Assembly (NCBI RefSeq): GCF_004614165.1
Contig: NZ_SPVG01000124.1
Span: forward strand, 1-43,643
Length of the DNA stretch: 43,643 bases
Origin: Duganella callida
Lineage (GTDB): Bacteria > Pseudomonadota > Gammaproteobacteria > Burkholderiales > Burkholderiaceae_D
Reading direction: 5' to 3'
Position numbers and translations under genes: made by a program. Positions 18,233 to 26,545 of this stretch are shown here, in pieces (the stretch's first letter is position 1; the number at the start of each line of letters is the position of its first letter). The notes under the pieces were generated by a model that worked only from the letters and a program-made list of their open reading frames with translations, was not told where the DNA came from and searched no databases.

Positions 18233-20556
18233 GCGTAGCTCCTCGATTGCTTGGGTTGCGAGGCGGTCAGCGTCAGCTGTTCGCCGCCATGGGTAAAGTC
18301 CAGCACCTCGCCTTGCAGCAGGCTGTATTCCACCCGCCCCGCTTCGATGTGCACCTGCAGCAGCGCGCCGCGGAAGTGGATCTTGAAGGTGTAGTGCTGC
18401 CACTGCCTGGGCAACTGCGGCGCGAAGTGCAGTTCGCCGCCCAGCACGCGCATGCCGGCGAAGCCGTAGGCCACGCCCATCCAGGTGCCGGCCATGGCCG
18501 CCGTGTGCACACCGTAATGCGTGTTGCCGTGGGTGTCGTCCAGATCCAGGCGCGCGGTCTCCATGAAGTAGTCGTAGGCCTTGTCCTGATACCCCACTTC
18601 CGCCGCGATGATGCTGAAGATGCAGGACGACAGCGACGAGTCGTGCGTGGTCACCGCCTCGTAGTAATCAAAGTCGCGGCGCTTGTCTTCCAGCGTGAAC
18701 TGGTCGCTGAGCAGCAGCAGCGCCAGCACCACGTCCGCCTGCTTGCACACCTGATGGCGATAGATCACCATCGGATGGTAGTTCAGCAGCAGCGGGTAAT
18801 TCTCCTTCGGCGTGTTGGCGAAGTCCCAGACCTTCTTGGACAGGAAGCTGTCGTCCTGCGCATGGATCTGCAGCGCCTGGTCGTATGGCAGATGCATCAG
18901 CGATGCGGCGCGGCGCCATTGTGCCGGCTCGTTGGCGTCCAGTGCCATGGCGGCGGCGATGCGCGCGAATTCTTCTGGCGCATCCGCCTGCAACCGCTCC
19001 GCGATCGACGCCGCGAAGTTCAGGTGCATCTGCGCCATGGCGTTGGTGTAGTAGTTGTTGTTGACCAGCGCCGTGTACTCGTCCGGACCGGTCACCTGGT
19101 TGATGCAGAAGCGGCCCTCGCGGTCGTAGGAGCCGATGCCGGCCCAGATGCGCGCCGTCTCCATCACGATCTCGGCGCCGTACTTGACCAGGTATTGCTG
19201 GTCGTCCGTGGCTTCCATGTACATCTTGATCGAATACGCGATGTCGGCATTGATATGGTACTGCGCGGTGCCGGCCGGGAAGTAGGCCGAGCATTCCTCG
19301 CCGGCGATGGTGCGCCACGGGTACAGTGCGCCGATGTCATGCGACATCTGGCGCGCGCGCTCGCGCGCCTTGGGCAGGCCGGCGTAGCGGTATTCCAGCA
19401 GCTTGCGCGCGATCTCCGGCTTGGAATACAGGAAGAACGGGAAGATGTAGATTTCCGTGTCCCAGAAATAGTGGCCCTCGTAGCCCTCGCCGGTCACGCC
19501 CTTGGCCGAGATATTGGTCTTGCCGTCGCGGCCCACCGACTGCAGCAGGTGGAACTGATTGAAATGCATGCCCTGCTGCAGCGCGTCGTCGCCGGCGATC
19601 TGCACGTCGGCCTGCTGCCAGAAGTCGGCCAGGTAGCGCGCCTGCTCCACGCACAGCGCCTCGAAGCCGGCCGCCTTGGCTTCGGCCAGCGTGGCGCGGC
19701 TGTGCGGCAGCAGCTCGTCGGCCGCGTAGTCGCGCGACGAATGATAGCTGCCGAATTTATCCAGACGCGCCGACTGGCCGGACTTCAGCGGCAGTTCCCA
19801 GGTCTGCGTCAGACGCAGACCTTCCTGTTCCTGCACCGGCGCCTGCGCGCGTTCGGCGGTGATCACCGTCTCGGTGGCGCTGACCAAAGTGAAGCCGCTG
19901 TTGTGCGTCTTCTGCACCAGCGCCGCGAAACCGTCCTGCTGTTCGACGCCGATCAGATGCAGCGTCGGGCCGGACACGGCCGAGCCCACGCGCGGATCGT
20001 CGCCCGCTTCGATATTCTTCACCGCGCCATCGAGCGCCGCCACCAGCCGGATGGTGCCGTCGAAGTTCAGCGCGGTCACCTCGAACTGCTGCGCGAACAA
20101 ATGCTTGTTGTTGAAGCAGACCAGGCGCCGGCTGCGGACCGCGATGCGGCGGCCGGACGGCGAGGTCCACTCCAGCGTGCGCGCCAGCACGCCGGTGCGG
20201 AAGTCCAGCACACGCTCATACGCATCCACGCTGCCGGTCAGCAGATCGAAGCGCTCGTTCTCCAGCCACAGTTCGACGCCCTTCGCGTTCGGCACGTTCA
20301 GCATGAACTGGTTGATCTTGGCCAGGCCGTACGCCGTCTCCGGATAGGTGATCGGCTCCGATTCGTAAAAGCCATTCAGATACGTGCCGTCCAGCGACGT
20401 GCCGGCCGGGCCGCTGTAGCCTTCCTCGCCGGTGCCGCGCAGGCCGATGTAGCCATTCCCCAGCGCGAACAGGGTCTCGTCGAGAAAATGGGACTGGGTG
20501 TCGAAAGCGGTCTCCCGGATGCACCAGGCGTCAAGCGGATAGGTGTGTTGTTGCAC
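18229..20556 (-). CDS. GH65 disaccharide phosphorylase, probably maltose (alpha-glucobiose) phosphorylase
   Basis: 775 residues, the normal size. The start is GTG at 20556 with GAGG eight bases upstream. The N-terminal beta-sandwich begins with ETLFALGNGYIGLRGTGEEG; the (alpha/alpha)6 catalytic barrel runs from about residue 330 (GEGYEGHYFWDTEIYIFPF, LYPWRT). VTGPDEYTALVNNNYYTN contains the general acid Glu493. These enzymes split a disaccharide with phosphate to beta-glucose 1-phosphate and glucose. Maltose is the first guess because GPDEYTALVxNNxYTN is typical of maltose phosphorylase-like members, but kojibiose, nigerose or trehalose cannot be excluded. Coupled to pgmB, and preceded by a LacI-type palindrome at 20577-20594. 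Confidence 0.92.
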   Translation of the reverse strand: MQQHTYPLDAWCIRETAFDTQSHFLDETLFALGNGYIGLRGTGEEGYSGPAGTSLDGTYLNGFYESEPITYPETAYGLAKINQFMLNVPNAKGVELWLENERFDLLTGSVDAYERVLDFRTGVLARTLEWTSPSGRRIAVRSRRLVCFNNKHLFAQQFEVTALNFDGTIRLVAALDGAVKNIEAGDDPRVGSAVSGPTLHLIGVEQQDGFAALVQKTHNSGFTLVSATETVITAERAQAPVQEQEGLRLTQTWELPLKSGQSARLDKFGSYHSSRDYAADELLPHSRATLAEAKAAGFEALCVEQARYLADFWQQADVQIAGDDALQQGMHFNQFHLLQSVGRDGKTNISAKGVTGEGYEGHYFWDTEIYIFPFFLYSKPEIARKLLEYRYAGLPKARERARQMSHDIGALYPWRTIAGEECSAYFPAGTAQYHINADIAYSIKMYMEATDDQQYLVKYGAEIVMETARIWAGIGSYDREGRFCINQVTGPDEYTALVNNNYYTNAMAQMHLNFAASIAERLQADAPEEFARIAAAMALDANEPAQWRRAASLMHLPYDQALQIHAQDDSFLSKKVWDFANTPKENYPLLLNYHPMVIYRHQVCKQADVVLALLLLSDQFTLEDKRRDFDYYEAVTTHDSSLSSCIFSIIAAEVGYQDKAYDYFMETARLDLDDTHGNTHYGVHTAAMAGTWMGVAYGFAGMRVLGGELHFAPQLPRQWQHYTFKIHFRGALLQVHIEAGRVEYSLLQGEVLDFTHGGEQLTLTASQPKQSRSYA

Positions 20557-20576
20557 AGCGAATTCCTCAGATAGCG

Positions 20577-20594
20577 ATTCAAAGCGGTTTGAAT
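20577..20594. promoter_or_regulatory. LacI-type operator candidate ATTCAAA-GCGG-TTTGAAT
   Basis: An 18-bp palindrome with perfect 7-bp halves around GCGG, 21 bases upstream of the GTG start of the GH65 gene. CAAA-CG-TTTG symmetry with a central CG is the general form of LacI-family operators. It differs from the tandem site at the TonB receptor, so it may belong to the other LacI protein. Confidence 0.6.
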
Positions 20595-20643
20595 TTCAAA
20601 ATACACCGGTTCTCATCGGGTTTTTAGCGTATTTCGGGAAAAA

Positions 20644-21651
20644 CTAGGTCTGGCGTACCATCAGCGTGGTCGGCAGCATTTCGGAAGCGACCGGGTGGCC
20701 CTCGATCAGGCCCAACATCTTCTTGGCCAACAACACGCCGCCATCGCGCAGATACTGGTGCACGCTGGTCAGCGGCGGCACGAAACTGGCCGCGCCGGGC
20801 GTATCGTCATAGCCGATGACGGAGACATTCTCCGGCACCCGCAAATTCTTCTCGGCCAGCGCGCGGATCGCGCCCATGGCCAGCAAGTCACTGGCGGCAA
20901 ACACGCCGTCGAACGGCGCGCCCTTCTTCCTCAGCAGCGACGAAATGCTGTCGAAGCCGGCCTCGAAGGTGAATGCCTTGGGCCGGATGATGTGCACCGT
21001 CGCCCGTCCCCCCATCGCGTCGATGAAGCCGGCGCAGCGTTCCTGCACCTCGGCGTGATCGACGTCGCCGAGGAACACCAGCTTCTGGCGGCCCTGCGCG
21101 ATAAACCGTTCAGCGGCGCTGATGCCGCCCTTCCGGTTGTCGGAGCCGACCACGATGTAGTCGGTGTCCGCTTCCGGCGCGCCCCAGACCACCAGCGGCA
21201 TGCCGGTTTGTTGTAAAGCGTGCACAGCCTCGCTGTGCGAACCCTGGCCCAGCAGGATCAGGCCGTCGGCGCCCATCACCGGCGCCGTGTTCATCAGCTG
21301 CTTGGAGGTCAGCACCACGCTGTAGCCGGCCGTGGTCAGTTCCTGCGTGATGCCGCCCAGCAGCTCCAGCGGATACGGATCGGACATCGGCCGGCCGCGC
21401 ACAGGTGTCATTTCCACCACAACCGCCACCGAATAACTGCGTCCCATGCGCAGATTGCGCGCGCTGACGTTGAGACGGTAGCCCTGCTGCTCGGCCAGCG
21501 CCCGGATCTTTTCCCGCGTCTCCACCGTCACCAGCGGACTGTCGCGCAAGGCCCGCGACACGGTGATTTTCGAGACGCCGGCCAGCTTGGCCAGGTCTTC
21601 CATCGTCAGCGCCGTGTCGCTTTTGCGGGCTGCATTCTTATTCGCGGGCAT
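20644..21651 (-). CDS. LacI-family transcriptional regulator of the sugar locus
   Basis: 335 residues from ATG 21651. The helix-turn-helix is LTMEDLAKLAGVSKITVSRA with the hinge ARNLRMGRSYSVAVVVEMTP. The ligand domain carries ADGLILLGQGSHSE, FDGVFAASDLLAMGAIRALA and DDTPGAASFVPPLTSVHQ, all usual for LacI proteins. The frame extends to an ATG at 21690, but that codon falls inside the best -10 hexamer (CATAAT at 21689-21694, minus strand), so the shorter start is preferred. It is the first gene of the minus-strand operon and divergent from the TonB receptor. Confidence 0.92.
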   Translation of the reverse strand: MPANKNAARKSDTALTMEDLAKLAGVSKITVSRALRDSPLVTVETREKIRALAEQQGYRLNVSARNLRMGRSYSVAVVVEMTPVRGRPMSDPYPLELLGGITQELTTAGYSVVLTSKQLMNTAPVMGADGLILLGQGSHSEAVHALQQTGMPLVVWGAPEADTDYIVVGSDNRKGGISAAERFIAQGRQKLVFLGDVDHAEVQERCAGFIDAMGGRATVHIIRPKAFTFEAGFDSISSLLRKKGAPFDGVFAASDLLAMGAIRALAEKNLRVPENVSVIGYDDTPGAASFVPPLTSVHQYLRDGGVLLAKKMLGLIEGHPVASEMLPTTLMVRQT

Positions 21652-21688
21652 CGTTGTTCTAAAGGTAAAAATCAGGGTCGGCGCACGC

Positions 21689-21716
21689 ATTATGACAGAA
21701 TTTTGAAATTTGTCGC
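21689..21716 (-). promoter_or_regulatory. Candidate promoter of the lacI-GH65-pgmB-MFS operon
   Basis: Read on the minus strand, a -35-like GCGACA (21716-21711), a 16-base spacer and a -10-like CATAAT (21694-21689) stand 38 bases before the lacI ATG at 21651. The nearer copy of the tandem operator begins seven bases upstream of the -35. The hexamers match the consensus at four and five of six positions. Confidence 0.4.
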
Positions 21717-21722
21717 GGAAAA

Positions 21723-21761
21723 TGACATCGATAACATTTCAATTGACATCGATAACATTTC
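21723..21761. promoter_or_regulatory. Tandem LacI-type operator overlapping the TonB receptor promoter
   Basis: Two exact copies of the 18-mer TGACATCGATAACATTTC, at 21723-21740 and 21744-21761, stand 21 bp apart (two helical turns). Each holds the partial palindrome TGACATCGATAACA (10 of 14 positions symmetric, centre CG), as expected of a LacI operator. The second copy overlaps a perfect -35 TTGACA (21743-21748), with a -10-like TTCAAT 17 bases on (21766-21771). Binding should block transcription of the receptor gene and may affect the divergent lacI. Confidence 0.75.
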
Positions 21762-21872
21762 TTGTTTCAATGGCTAATCTTCACATTTATGCATGAAGAT
21801 GGGGATGGAGGCTGCCACGCTGGCGACTGCCGTCCAGGAGACGAAGTATCCTAATAAGAAAGCCCAGACACG

Positions 21873-24359
21873 ATGAAAAACCCGTTCCTGCCATCGGCCA
21901 TTGCGGCCGCAGTCCTGACTCTGCTCAACCAGACCGCCGCCCAGGCCCAGACCACCGAACCGGCCGCCGCCGGCGACACCAGCGCGCAAGCGGCGCCGAC
22001 CCAGGAAGTTGCCAAGGAAATCCAGCAAGTGGTCGTCACCGGCGTCGCTTCGGCGCGCGGCGTGCGCAAGGTCGATTCGGCCTTCTCGATCACCACCGCC
22101 AACGAAGAACAGCTGAAACAGGCCGCGCCGAGCAGCACCGCCGACATCATGAAAATCGTCCCGGGCGTGTACGCCGAATCGACCGGCGGCCAGTCGGGCG
22201 CCAACATCGAAGTGCGCGGCTTCCCGTCGGGCAGCGATTCGCCCTTCGTTTCGGTGCAGCTGATGGGCAACCCGATCTACCCGCCGCCGACCCTGTCGTT
22301 CTTTGAAGGCTCGTCGGCGTTCCGCCTGGACGACACCGTCGAGCGCGTGGAAGTGCTGCGCGGCGGCCCGTCGACCATCTGGTCCAACGGCCAGCCCGGC
22401 GCCACCATGAACTTCATCCTCAAGGAAGGCACGGACACGCCGGAAGGCACGGTGCGCTTCACTACCGGCACCGGCAGCCTGCGCCGCGTCGACATGTACT
22501 ACGGCGGCAAGATCAGCGATGGCTGGTACGGCTCGGTGGGCGGCTTCTACCGCAAGACCGACGGCGTGCGCGACGCCGGCTTCCCGGCCGACGACGGCCA
22601 CCAGATCACCGCCACCCTGACCCGCAAGCTGGACCAGGGCAAGCTGACCATCTATGCCCGCAACACCGACGACAAGAACGCCTTCTACACCGGCGTTCCG
22701 CTGATCTCCAGCAACAACGGCCGCACCATCAGCGCCTTCCCCGGCTTCGACCCGCTGACCGGCACCCTGATGAGCGGCGAAATGCGCAACTTCACCATCG
22801 AGGCGGGACCGGGCAAGACCTTGACCAAGGACCTGGCCGACGGCCGTGGCCTGAAAGCCACCGTGTTCGGCGCCGACTTCGACCAGAAGGTCGGCGACTG
22901 GTCCATCTCGAACAAGTTCAACCGCTTCGATGGCGACCTGAATACCGTCGCCATGTTCACCGGTAACAACCCCTTGTCGATGAATGACTACCTCAAGAAC
23001 GCCATCGCCGCGGCCAACGGCAATGCGGCGGTGGTCGCCGCGGCCGGCGGCGTGGCCACCGCGGGCACCGCCTCGTTCGTGCATGGCGGCGCGGTCGACG
23101 GCAACCAGCAGGTGGTGCAGGCCGGTCTGTGGGCGGTCGAAAAGCAGCTGCGCTCCTTCACCGACGAACTGCGCGTCAGCAAGGACCTGGGCGGCGGCCA
23201 CACGGTCACCGTGGGCGGCTACTTCGCCGACTACTCTTCGCACGACGTCTGGTATCTGGGCAACAGCCACCTGATGACGGCCCAGCCGCAGGCCAGCCTG
23301 ATCAACGTCACCCTCAACAACGGCGTGATCGTGTCGAAGAACGGCACCGACGGCAACATCAATTACGCGCCGGTGGCTTCGTATGACGGCCGCAACACGG
23401 CCGGCTTCATTTCGGACGACTGGCAGGTCAACGACAAGATCAAGGTCGATTTCGGCGTGCGCCATGAACAGCAAAAGATCAGCGGCACGATCTCCAACCT
23501 GACGTCGGCCGACACCGACAACAACATCCTGACCGTCTACAACAACGGCACCTCGATGCCGAACGGCAGCAACACCTACCTGAGCCGCACCGACAGCGCG
23601 AATTCCTTCACCGTCGGCGGCAACTACAAGCTGGGCAAGAACTCCTCGGTGTTCGTGCGCGCCAACCGTGGCCATACCTTCATCTCGTTTGATGACATGC
23701 GCGGCGTGGGCAACCAGGCCGACGTGAACAACCACGGCATCCTGCCGACGCCGAAGGTCAGCCAGTATGAAGTCGGCTTCAAGACCGCGACGCAGCTGTA
23801 CACCGCCTACATCAACGCCTTCCACACCGATTTCGACGGCATCGCCTTCACGCAGATCCTGACCGACGGCAGCGAGCTGCACCGCATCAGCGGCTCCAAG
23901 GGCAATGGTCTGGAATTCGAACTGGCCGTGCGTCCGATCGACAACCTGCAACTGGCGCTGACCGGCGATTACCAGAAGTCCGAGTACAAGGACAATCCTG
24001 ACACCGCCGGCAAGACCGTGCAGCGCCAGCCGAAGCTGCAGTTCCGCTTCACCCCGACCTACCGCATCCCGTTCGGCGAGGGCAATTCGGCCAAGCTGTA
24101 CGGCACCTACACCTCGATCGGCTCGCGCTGGGCGGACCAGTTGAACCAGCAATACTTGCCGGCGTACCACACCTTCGACGCCGGCGTGCTGTTCGAGCTC
24201 GGTGAAAAAATCGAAGTGCGCCTGGCCGGCACCAACCTGAACAACGAGCTGGGCCTGACCGAAGGCAACTCGCGTCTGACCACCGGCAATGTCGGTCCGA
24301 TCAACGCCCGTCCGCTGTTCGGCCGCACCTGGGAAGCGTCGCTGCTGTACCGCTTCTAA
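21873..24359 (+). CDS. TonB-dependent outer-membrane receptor, probable oligosaccharide uptake
   Basis: 828 residues. A signal peptide ends near AQAQ (residue 26). The TonB box is QQVVVTG (51-57), followed by the plug domain (STADIMKIVPGVYAES, ANIEVRGFP, VERVEVLRGGPSTIWSNGQP) and a 22-strand barrel ending in the aromatic C-terminus SLLYRF used for outer-membrane insertion. The plug has RGFPSG rather than a siderophore-specific feature, and the neighbours are sugar genes, so import of maltose, maltodextrin or a related alpha-glucoside is inferred. It is divergent from the lacI operon, controlled by the tandem operator, and followed by a strong terminator. An iron-chelate substrate remains possible. 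Confidence 0.9.
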   Translation: MKNPFLPSAIAAAVLTLLNQTAAQAQTTEPAAAGDTSAQAAPTQEVAKEIQQVVVTGVASARGVRKVDSAFSITTANEEQLKQAAPSSTADIMKIVPGVYAESTGGQSGANIEVRGFPSGSDSPFVSVQLMGNPIYPPPTLSFFEGSSAFRLDDTVERVEVLRGGPSTIWSNGQPGATMNFILKEGTDTPEGTVRFTTGTGSLRRVDMYYGGKISDGWYGSVGGFYRKTDGVRDAGFPADDGHQITATLTRKLDQGKLTIYARNTDDKNAFYTGVPLISSNNGRTISAFPGFDPLTGTLMSGEMRNFTIEAGPGKTLTKDLADGRGLKATVFGADFDQKVGDWSISNKFNRFDGDLNTVAMFTGNNPLSMNDYLKNAIAAANGNAAVVAAAGGVATAGTASFVHGGAVDGNQQVVQAGLWAVEKQLRSFTDELRVSKDLGGGHTVTVGGYFADYSSHDVWYLGNSHLMTAQPQASLINVTLNNGVIVSKNGTDGNINYAPVASYDGRNTAGFISDDWQVNDKIKVDFGVRHEQQKISGTISNLTSADTDNNILTVYNNGTSMPNGSNTYLSRTDSANSFTVGGNYKLGKNSSVFVRANRGHTFISFDDMRGVGNQADVNNHGILPTPKVSQYEVGFKTATQLYTAYINAFHTDFDGIAFTQILTDGSELHRISGSKGNGLEFELAVRPIDNLQLALTGDYQKSEYKDNPDTAGKTVQRQPKLQFRFTPTYRIPFGEGNSAKLYGTYTSIGSRWADQLNQQYLPAYHTFDAGVLFELGEKIEVRLAGTNLNNELGLTEGNSRLTTGNVGPINARPLFGRTWEASLLYRF

Positions 24360-24378
24360 ACGTCCCCTACCCTCTCGC

Positions 24379-24408
24379 AGGCAAGGCGCGGTCGGCCTTG
24401 CCTTTTTT
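24379..24408 (+). terminator. Rho-independent terminator of the TonB receptor gene
   Basis: Stem AGGCAAGGC / GCCTTGCCT (9 bp, no mismatch, counting the A-T closing pair) with loop gcggtcg, followed by a run of six T ending at 24408. It begins 20 bases after the receptor stop codon. Confidence 0.93.
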
Positions 24409-24458
24409 ATCTTTGTGGTCTAATCTACAATAAATGAATTCGCGACCTGGGGGAAGAT

Positions 24459-24785
24459 ATGGCCACGTTTTTGTCCGTCAATGCACTGCAAGCTTCGGTT
24501 GCCCAGGCTGAAAGGCAGGTGCAACAGGGACAGACTCGGGTGGCGCAGGACGCGGCCAGGCTGGACGCCAGCCGCAACCAGCTGGCGCAGGAAAGGCAGC
24601 GGCTGAGCGACACCGAGCGCGAGAGCAATCAGGCCAGCGCGGCGCAACAAGCGTCCACGCCCAGCATCAATCTGGACCGTGCCATCGAAAAACCGTCACG
24701 CCCGGCGCAGCAGCTGCCGGCATCCCGGCCGCAGGTGAATACCCTGGGCCAGGCCCTCGGCAAGTTCATCAACGTGACCGCCTGA
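24459..24785 (+). CDS. Hypothetical coiled-coil protein
   Basis: 108 residues with a strong ribosome site (GGGGGAAG before the ATG). No signal peptide or membrane span. Residues 10-65 are rich in Gln, Ala, Arg and Glu with a heptad-like pattern (AQAERQVQQGQTRVAQDAAR), predicting a long helix or coiled coil; the C-terminal third has prolines then LGQALGKFINVTA. I do not recognise the family. Convergent with the metallo-hydrolase gene; their two TGA stops abut inside an 18-bp perfect palindrome. Confidence 0.72.
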   Translation: MATFLSVNALQASVAQAERQVQQGQTRVAQDAARLDASRNQLAQERQRLSDTERESNQASAAQQASTPSINLDRAIEKPSRPAQQLPASRPQVNTLGQALGKFINVTA

Positions 24786-24794
24786 TCAGGCGGT
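24777..24794. repeat. 18-bp perfect palindrome over two abutting stop codons
   Basis: ACCGCCTGA joined to its exact complement TCAGGCGGT. It encodes the final Thr-Ala-stop of both convergent genes. With no loop it would form only a short cruciform or hairpin, and no T-run follows on either strand, so terminator function is uncertain. Confidence 0.6.
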
Positions 24795-25856
24795 GGCGAG
24801 CTTTTCCCGCTGCGCCAGCGGCTCCCACCATTTTTCGGTCGCCAGCGGCTGGCGGATATCCAGCCGCTGGCCGATTTCCGGCGTGGCGATCGGCCGGCGA
24901 CGCTCGACCGCCAGTTGAGTGATGCGGTCGAACGGATCATGCCAGGCATGCAGCGACAAATCGAAGGTGCCGTTGTGGATCGGCAGCAGCACCTTGCCGT
25001 TCAAATCGAGGTGCGCCTGCAACGACTCTTCCGGCTGCATATGCACATCGGGCCACTGCGGATCGTATGCGCCGGTCTCCACCATCGTCAGATCGAAGGG
25101 GCCGTAACGCCGGCCGATCTCCTTGAAACCATCGAAATAGCCGCTGTCGCCGCTGAAGAAAATCCGCGTGCCGCGGTCTTCGATCACGAACGAGGCCCAC
25201 AGCGTCTTGTTGCGGTCGCCCAGGCCGCGGCCCGAGAAATGCTGGGCCGGCGTGGCCACCAGCTTGAGGCCGGCGACCAAGGTCATCTGCCACCAGCTCA
25301 GTTGCTGCACCTTTTTCTTCGGGATGCCCCAGGCGACCAGGCGGTCGCCCACGCCCAGCGGCGTGATGAAATGCTCGGTCTTCTCCGCCAGCTTCAACAC
25401 CGCCGCCTTGTCCAGGTGGTCGTAATGGTCGTGCGACAGGATGATGCCCTTGATCGGCGGCAGCTCGTCGATGCTGATCGGCGGCTGGTGGAAACGCTGC
25501 GGCCCGGCCCACTGCACCGGCGACGCGCGCTCGGAAAACACCGGATCGGTCAGCCAGAAGTGACCGTTCAGCTTCAGCAGCACGGTCGAGTGGCCGAGGC
25601 GGAACAGGCTGCGATCCGGAGCATCCATTAACTGCTGCTGCGTGATCGCGTGAACGGGAATGGCGACGCTGGGCACGGTGTCCTTCGGCTTGTCGAAGGC
25701 AAAGCGCAGCATGATGCCCAGCGTCTTGAGGAAGCCCATCTTGTGCATCTTCACCGGATTGCGGAAACGGCCGTCACGCGTGCGCGGCGCGCTCGGCACG
25801 GACAGCCCGTCAAGCCCATCGAGGGCGCTATCGGCGATGACAGATGGATAAGTCAT
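24786..25856 (-). CDS. Metallo-beta-lactamase-fold hydrolase (UlaG/NAPE-PLD-like)
   Basis: 356 residues from ATG 25856 (GGAG seven bases upstream). The metal-binding motif SHDHYDHLD (H142, H144, D146, H147) follows LGHSTVLLKLNGHFWLTDPV, an order typical of the UlaG and NAPE-PLD-like branch; further ligands are in ATPAQHFSGRG and FFSGDSGYFDGF, and a late His in VLLPIHNGTFDLS. No signal peptide, so cytoplasmic. Family members cleave phosphodiester, lactone or N-acyl-phosphoethanolamine bonds; the substrate here cannot be told. It is divergent from a TetR gene with two operator-like sites between them, so probably repressed by it. Confidence 0.9.
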   Translation of the reverse strand: MTYPSVIADSALDGLDGLSVPSAPRTRDGRFRNPVKMHKMGFLKTLGIMLRFAFDKPKDTVPSVAIPVHAITQQQLMDAPDRSLFRLGHSTVLLKLNGHFWLTDPVFSERASPVQWAGPQRFHQPPISIDELPPIKGIILSHDHYDHLDKAAVLKLAEKTEHFITPLGVGDRLVAWGIPKKKVQQLSWWQMTLVAGLKLVATPAQHFSGRGLGDRNKTLWASFVIEDRGTRIFFSGDSGYFDGFKEIGRRYGPFDLTMVETGAYDPQWPDVHMQPEESLQAHLDLNGKVLLPIHNGTFDLSLHAWHDPFDRITQLAVERRRPIATPEIGQRLDIRQPLATEKWWEPLAQREKLATA

Positions 25857-25881
25857 GTTGGGACTCCAATCAAAAATGTAC

Positions 25882-25931
25882 ACTACACAGTGTAGTTCTA
25901 TTTTTTGGAAAAGTAAACTAGCCGGTGTAAA
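25882..25931. promoter_or_regulatory. TetR operator pair between the hydrolase and tetR genes
   Basis: ACTACAC-A-GTGTAGT at 25882-25896 is a perfect 15-bp palindrome. A second site, ACTAGCCGGTGTAAA at 25917-25931, matches it at 10 of 15 positions. The centres are 35 bp apart. They lie upstream of the two divergent start codons (25856 and 25940), the usual place for autoregulation plus target control. Confidence 0.72.
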
Positions 25932-25939
25932 ATATAAGC

Positions 25940-26545
25940 ATGAACGCGCCCCTCAAACTCACCGACCGCAAGCGCCAGGCCATCATTGATGCCGCCATTG
26001 CCGAGTTCCGCGCCAGCGGCTTCGAAGCCACCAGCATGGACAAGATCGCCGCCACGGCCGGCGTCTCCAAACGCACCGTTTACAACCATTTCCCCAGTAA
26101 AGACGAACTCTTCGCTCAAATATTGCATGAGTTATGGAATAGTTCCGCCGCGATGGCGCCGCCGCCCTACGACCCGGCCCTGCCGCTGCGCCAGCAGCTG
26201 CTGGACGTGATGAAACGCAAAATGGATTTACTGCGCGACGATTACTTCCTCGACCTGGCGCGCGTGGCCATCGCTGAAGCCATCCATTCGCCCGAGCGGG
26301 CGCAGGAAATGGTGGCGCGGCTGAACGTGAAGGAAGAAGCCGTCACCACCTGGCTGCGCGCGGTGCAGGCGGACGGCAAGCTGCTCAAGGCCGATCCGGT
26401 GATCGCCTCGCAGCTGTTGCAGGGGGCGCTGAAGACTTTCGCGTTCTGGCCGCAGGTGACCATGGGCCAGCCGCCGCTGGACCCGGCCATGCAGGAAAAA
26501 GTGGTGGGAACGACCGTCGAGATGTTCCTGGCCTACGCCGGCTAG
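25940..26545 (+). CDS. TetR/AcrR-family transcriptional regulator
   Basis: 201 residues. The N-terminal helix-turn-helix runs from RQAIIDAAIAEFRASGFEAT to MDKIAATAGVSKRTVYNHF and PSKDELF (residues 13-58), a clear TetR match. The C-terminal helical domain resembles AefR-type regulators (AVTTWLRAVQADGKLLKADP, QLLQGALKTFAFWPQ). Divergent from the metallo-hydrolase gene, which it probably represses through the 25882-25931 sites. Its TAG shares CTAG with the stop of the convergent beta-propeller gene. Confidence 0.93.
   Translation: MNAPLKLTDRKRQAIIDAAIAEFRASGFEATSMDKIAATAGVSKRTVYNHFPSKDELFAQILHELWNSSAAMAPPPYDPALPLRQQLLDVMKRKMDLLRDDYFLDLARVAIAEAIHSPERAQEMVARLNVKEEAVTTWLRAVQADGKLLKADPVIASQLLQGALKTFAFWPQVTMGQPPLDPAMQEKVVGTTVEMFLAYAG

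Noticed and set aside
18247-20574. Plus-strand frame of the same length opposite the GH65 gene
   Set aside because: Composition of an antisense shadow; the GH65 motifs are all on the minus strand.
21774-24170. Minus-strand open frame of about 800 codons opposite the TonB receptor
   Set aside because: Low-complexity translation and it crosses the receptor's clear signal peptide, plug and barrel coding; a shadow frame.
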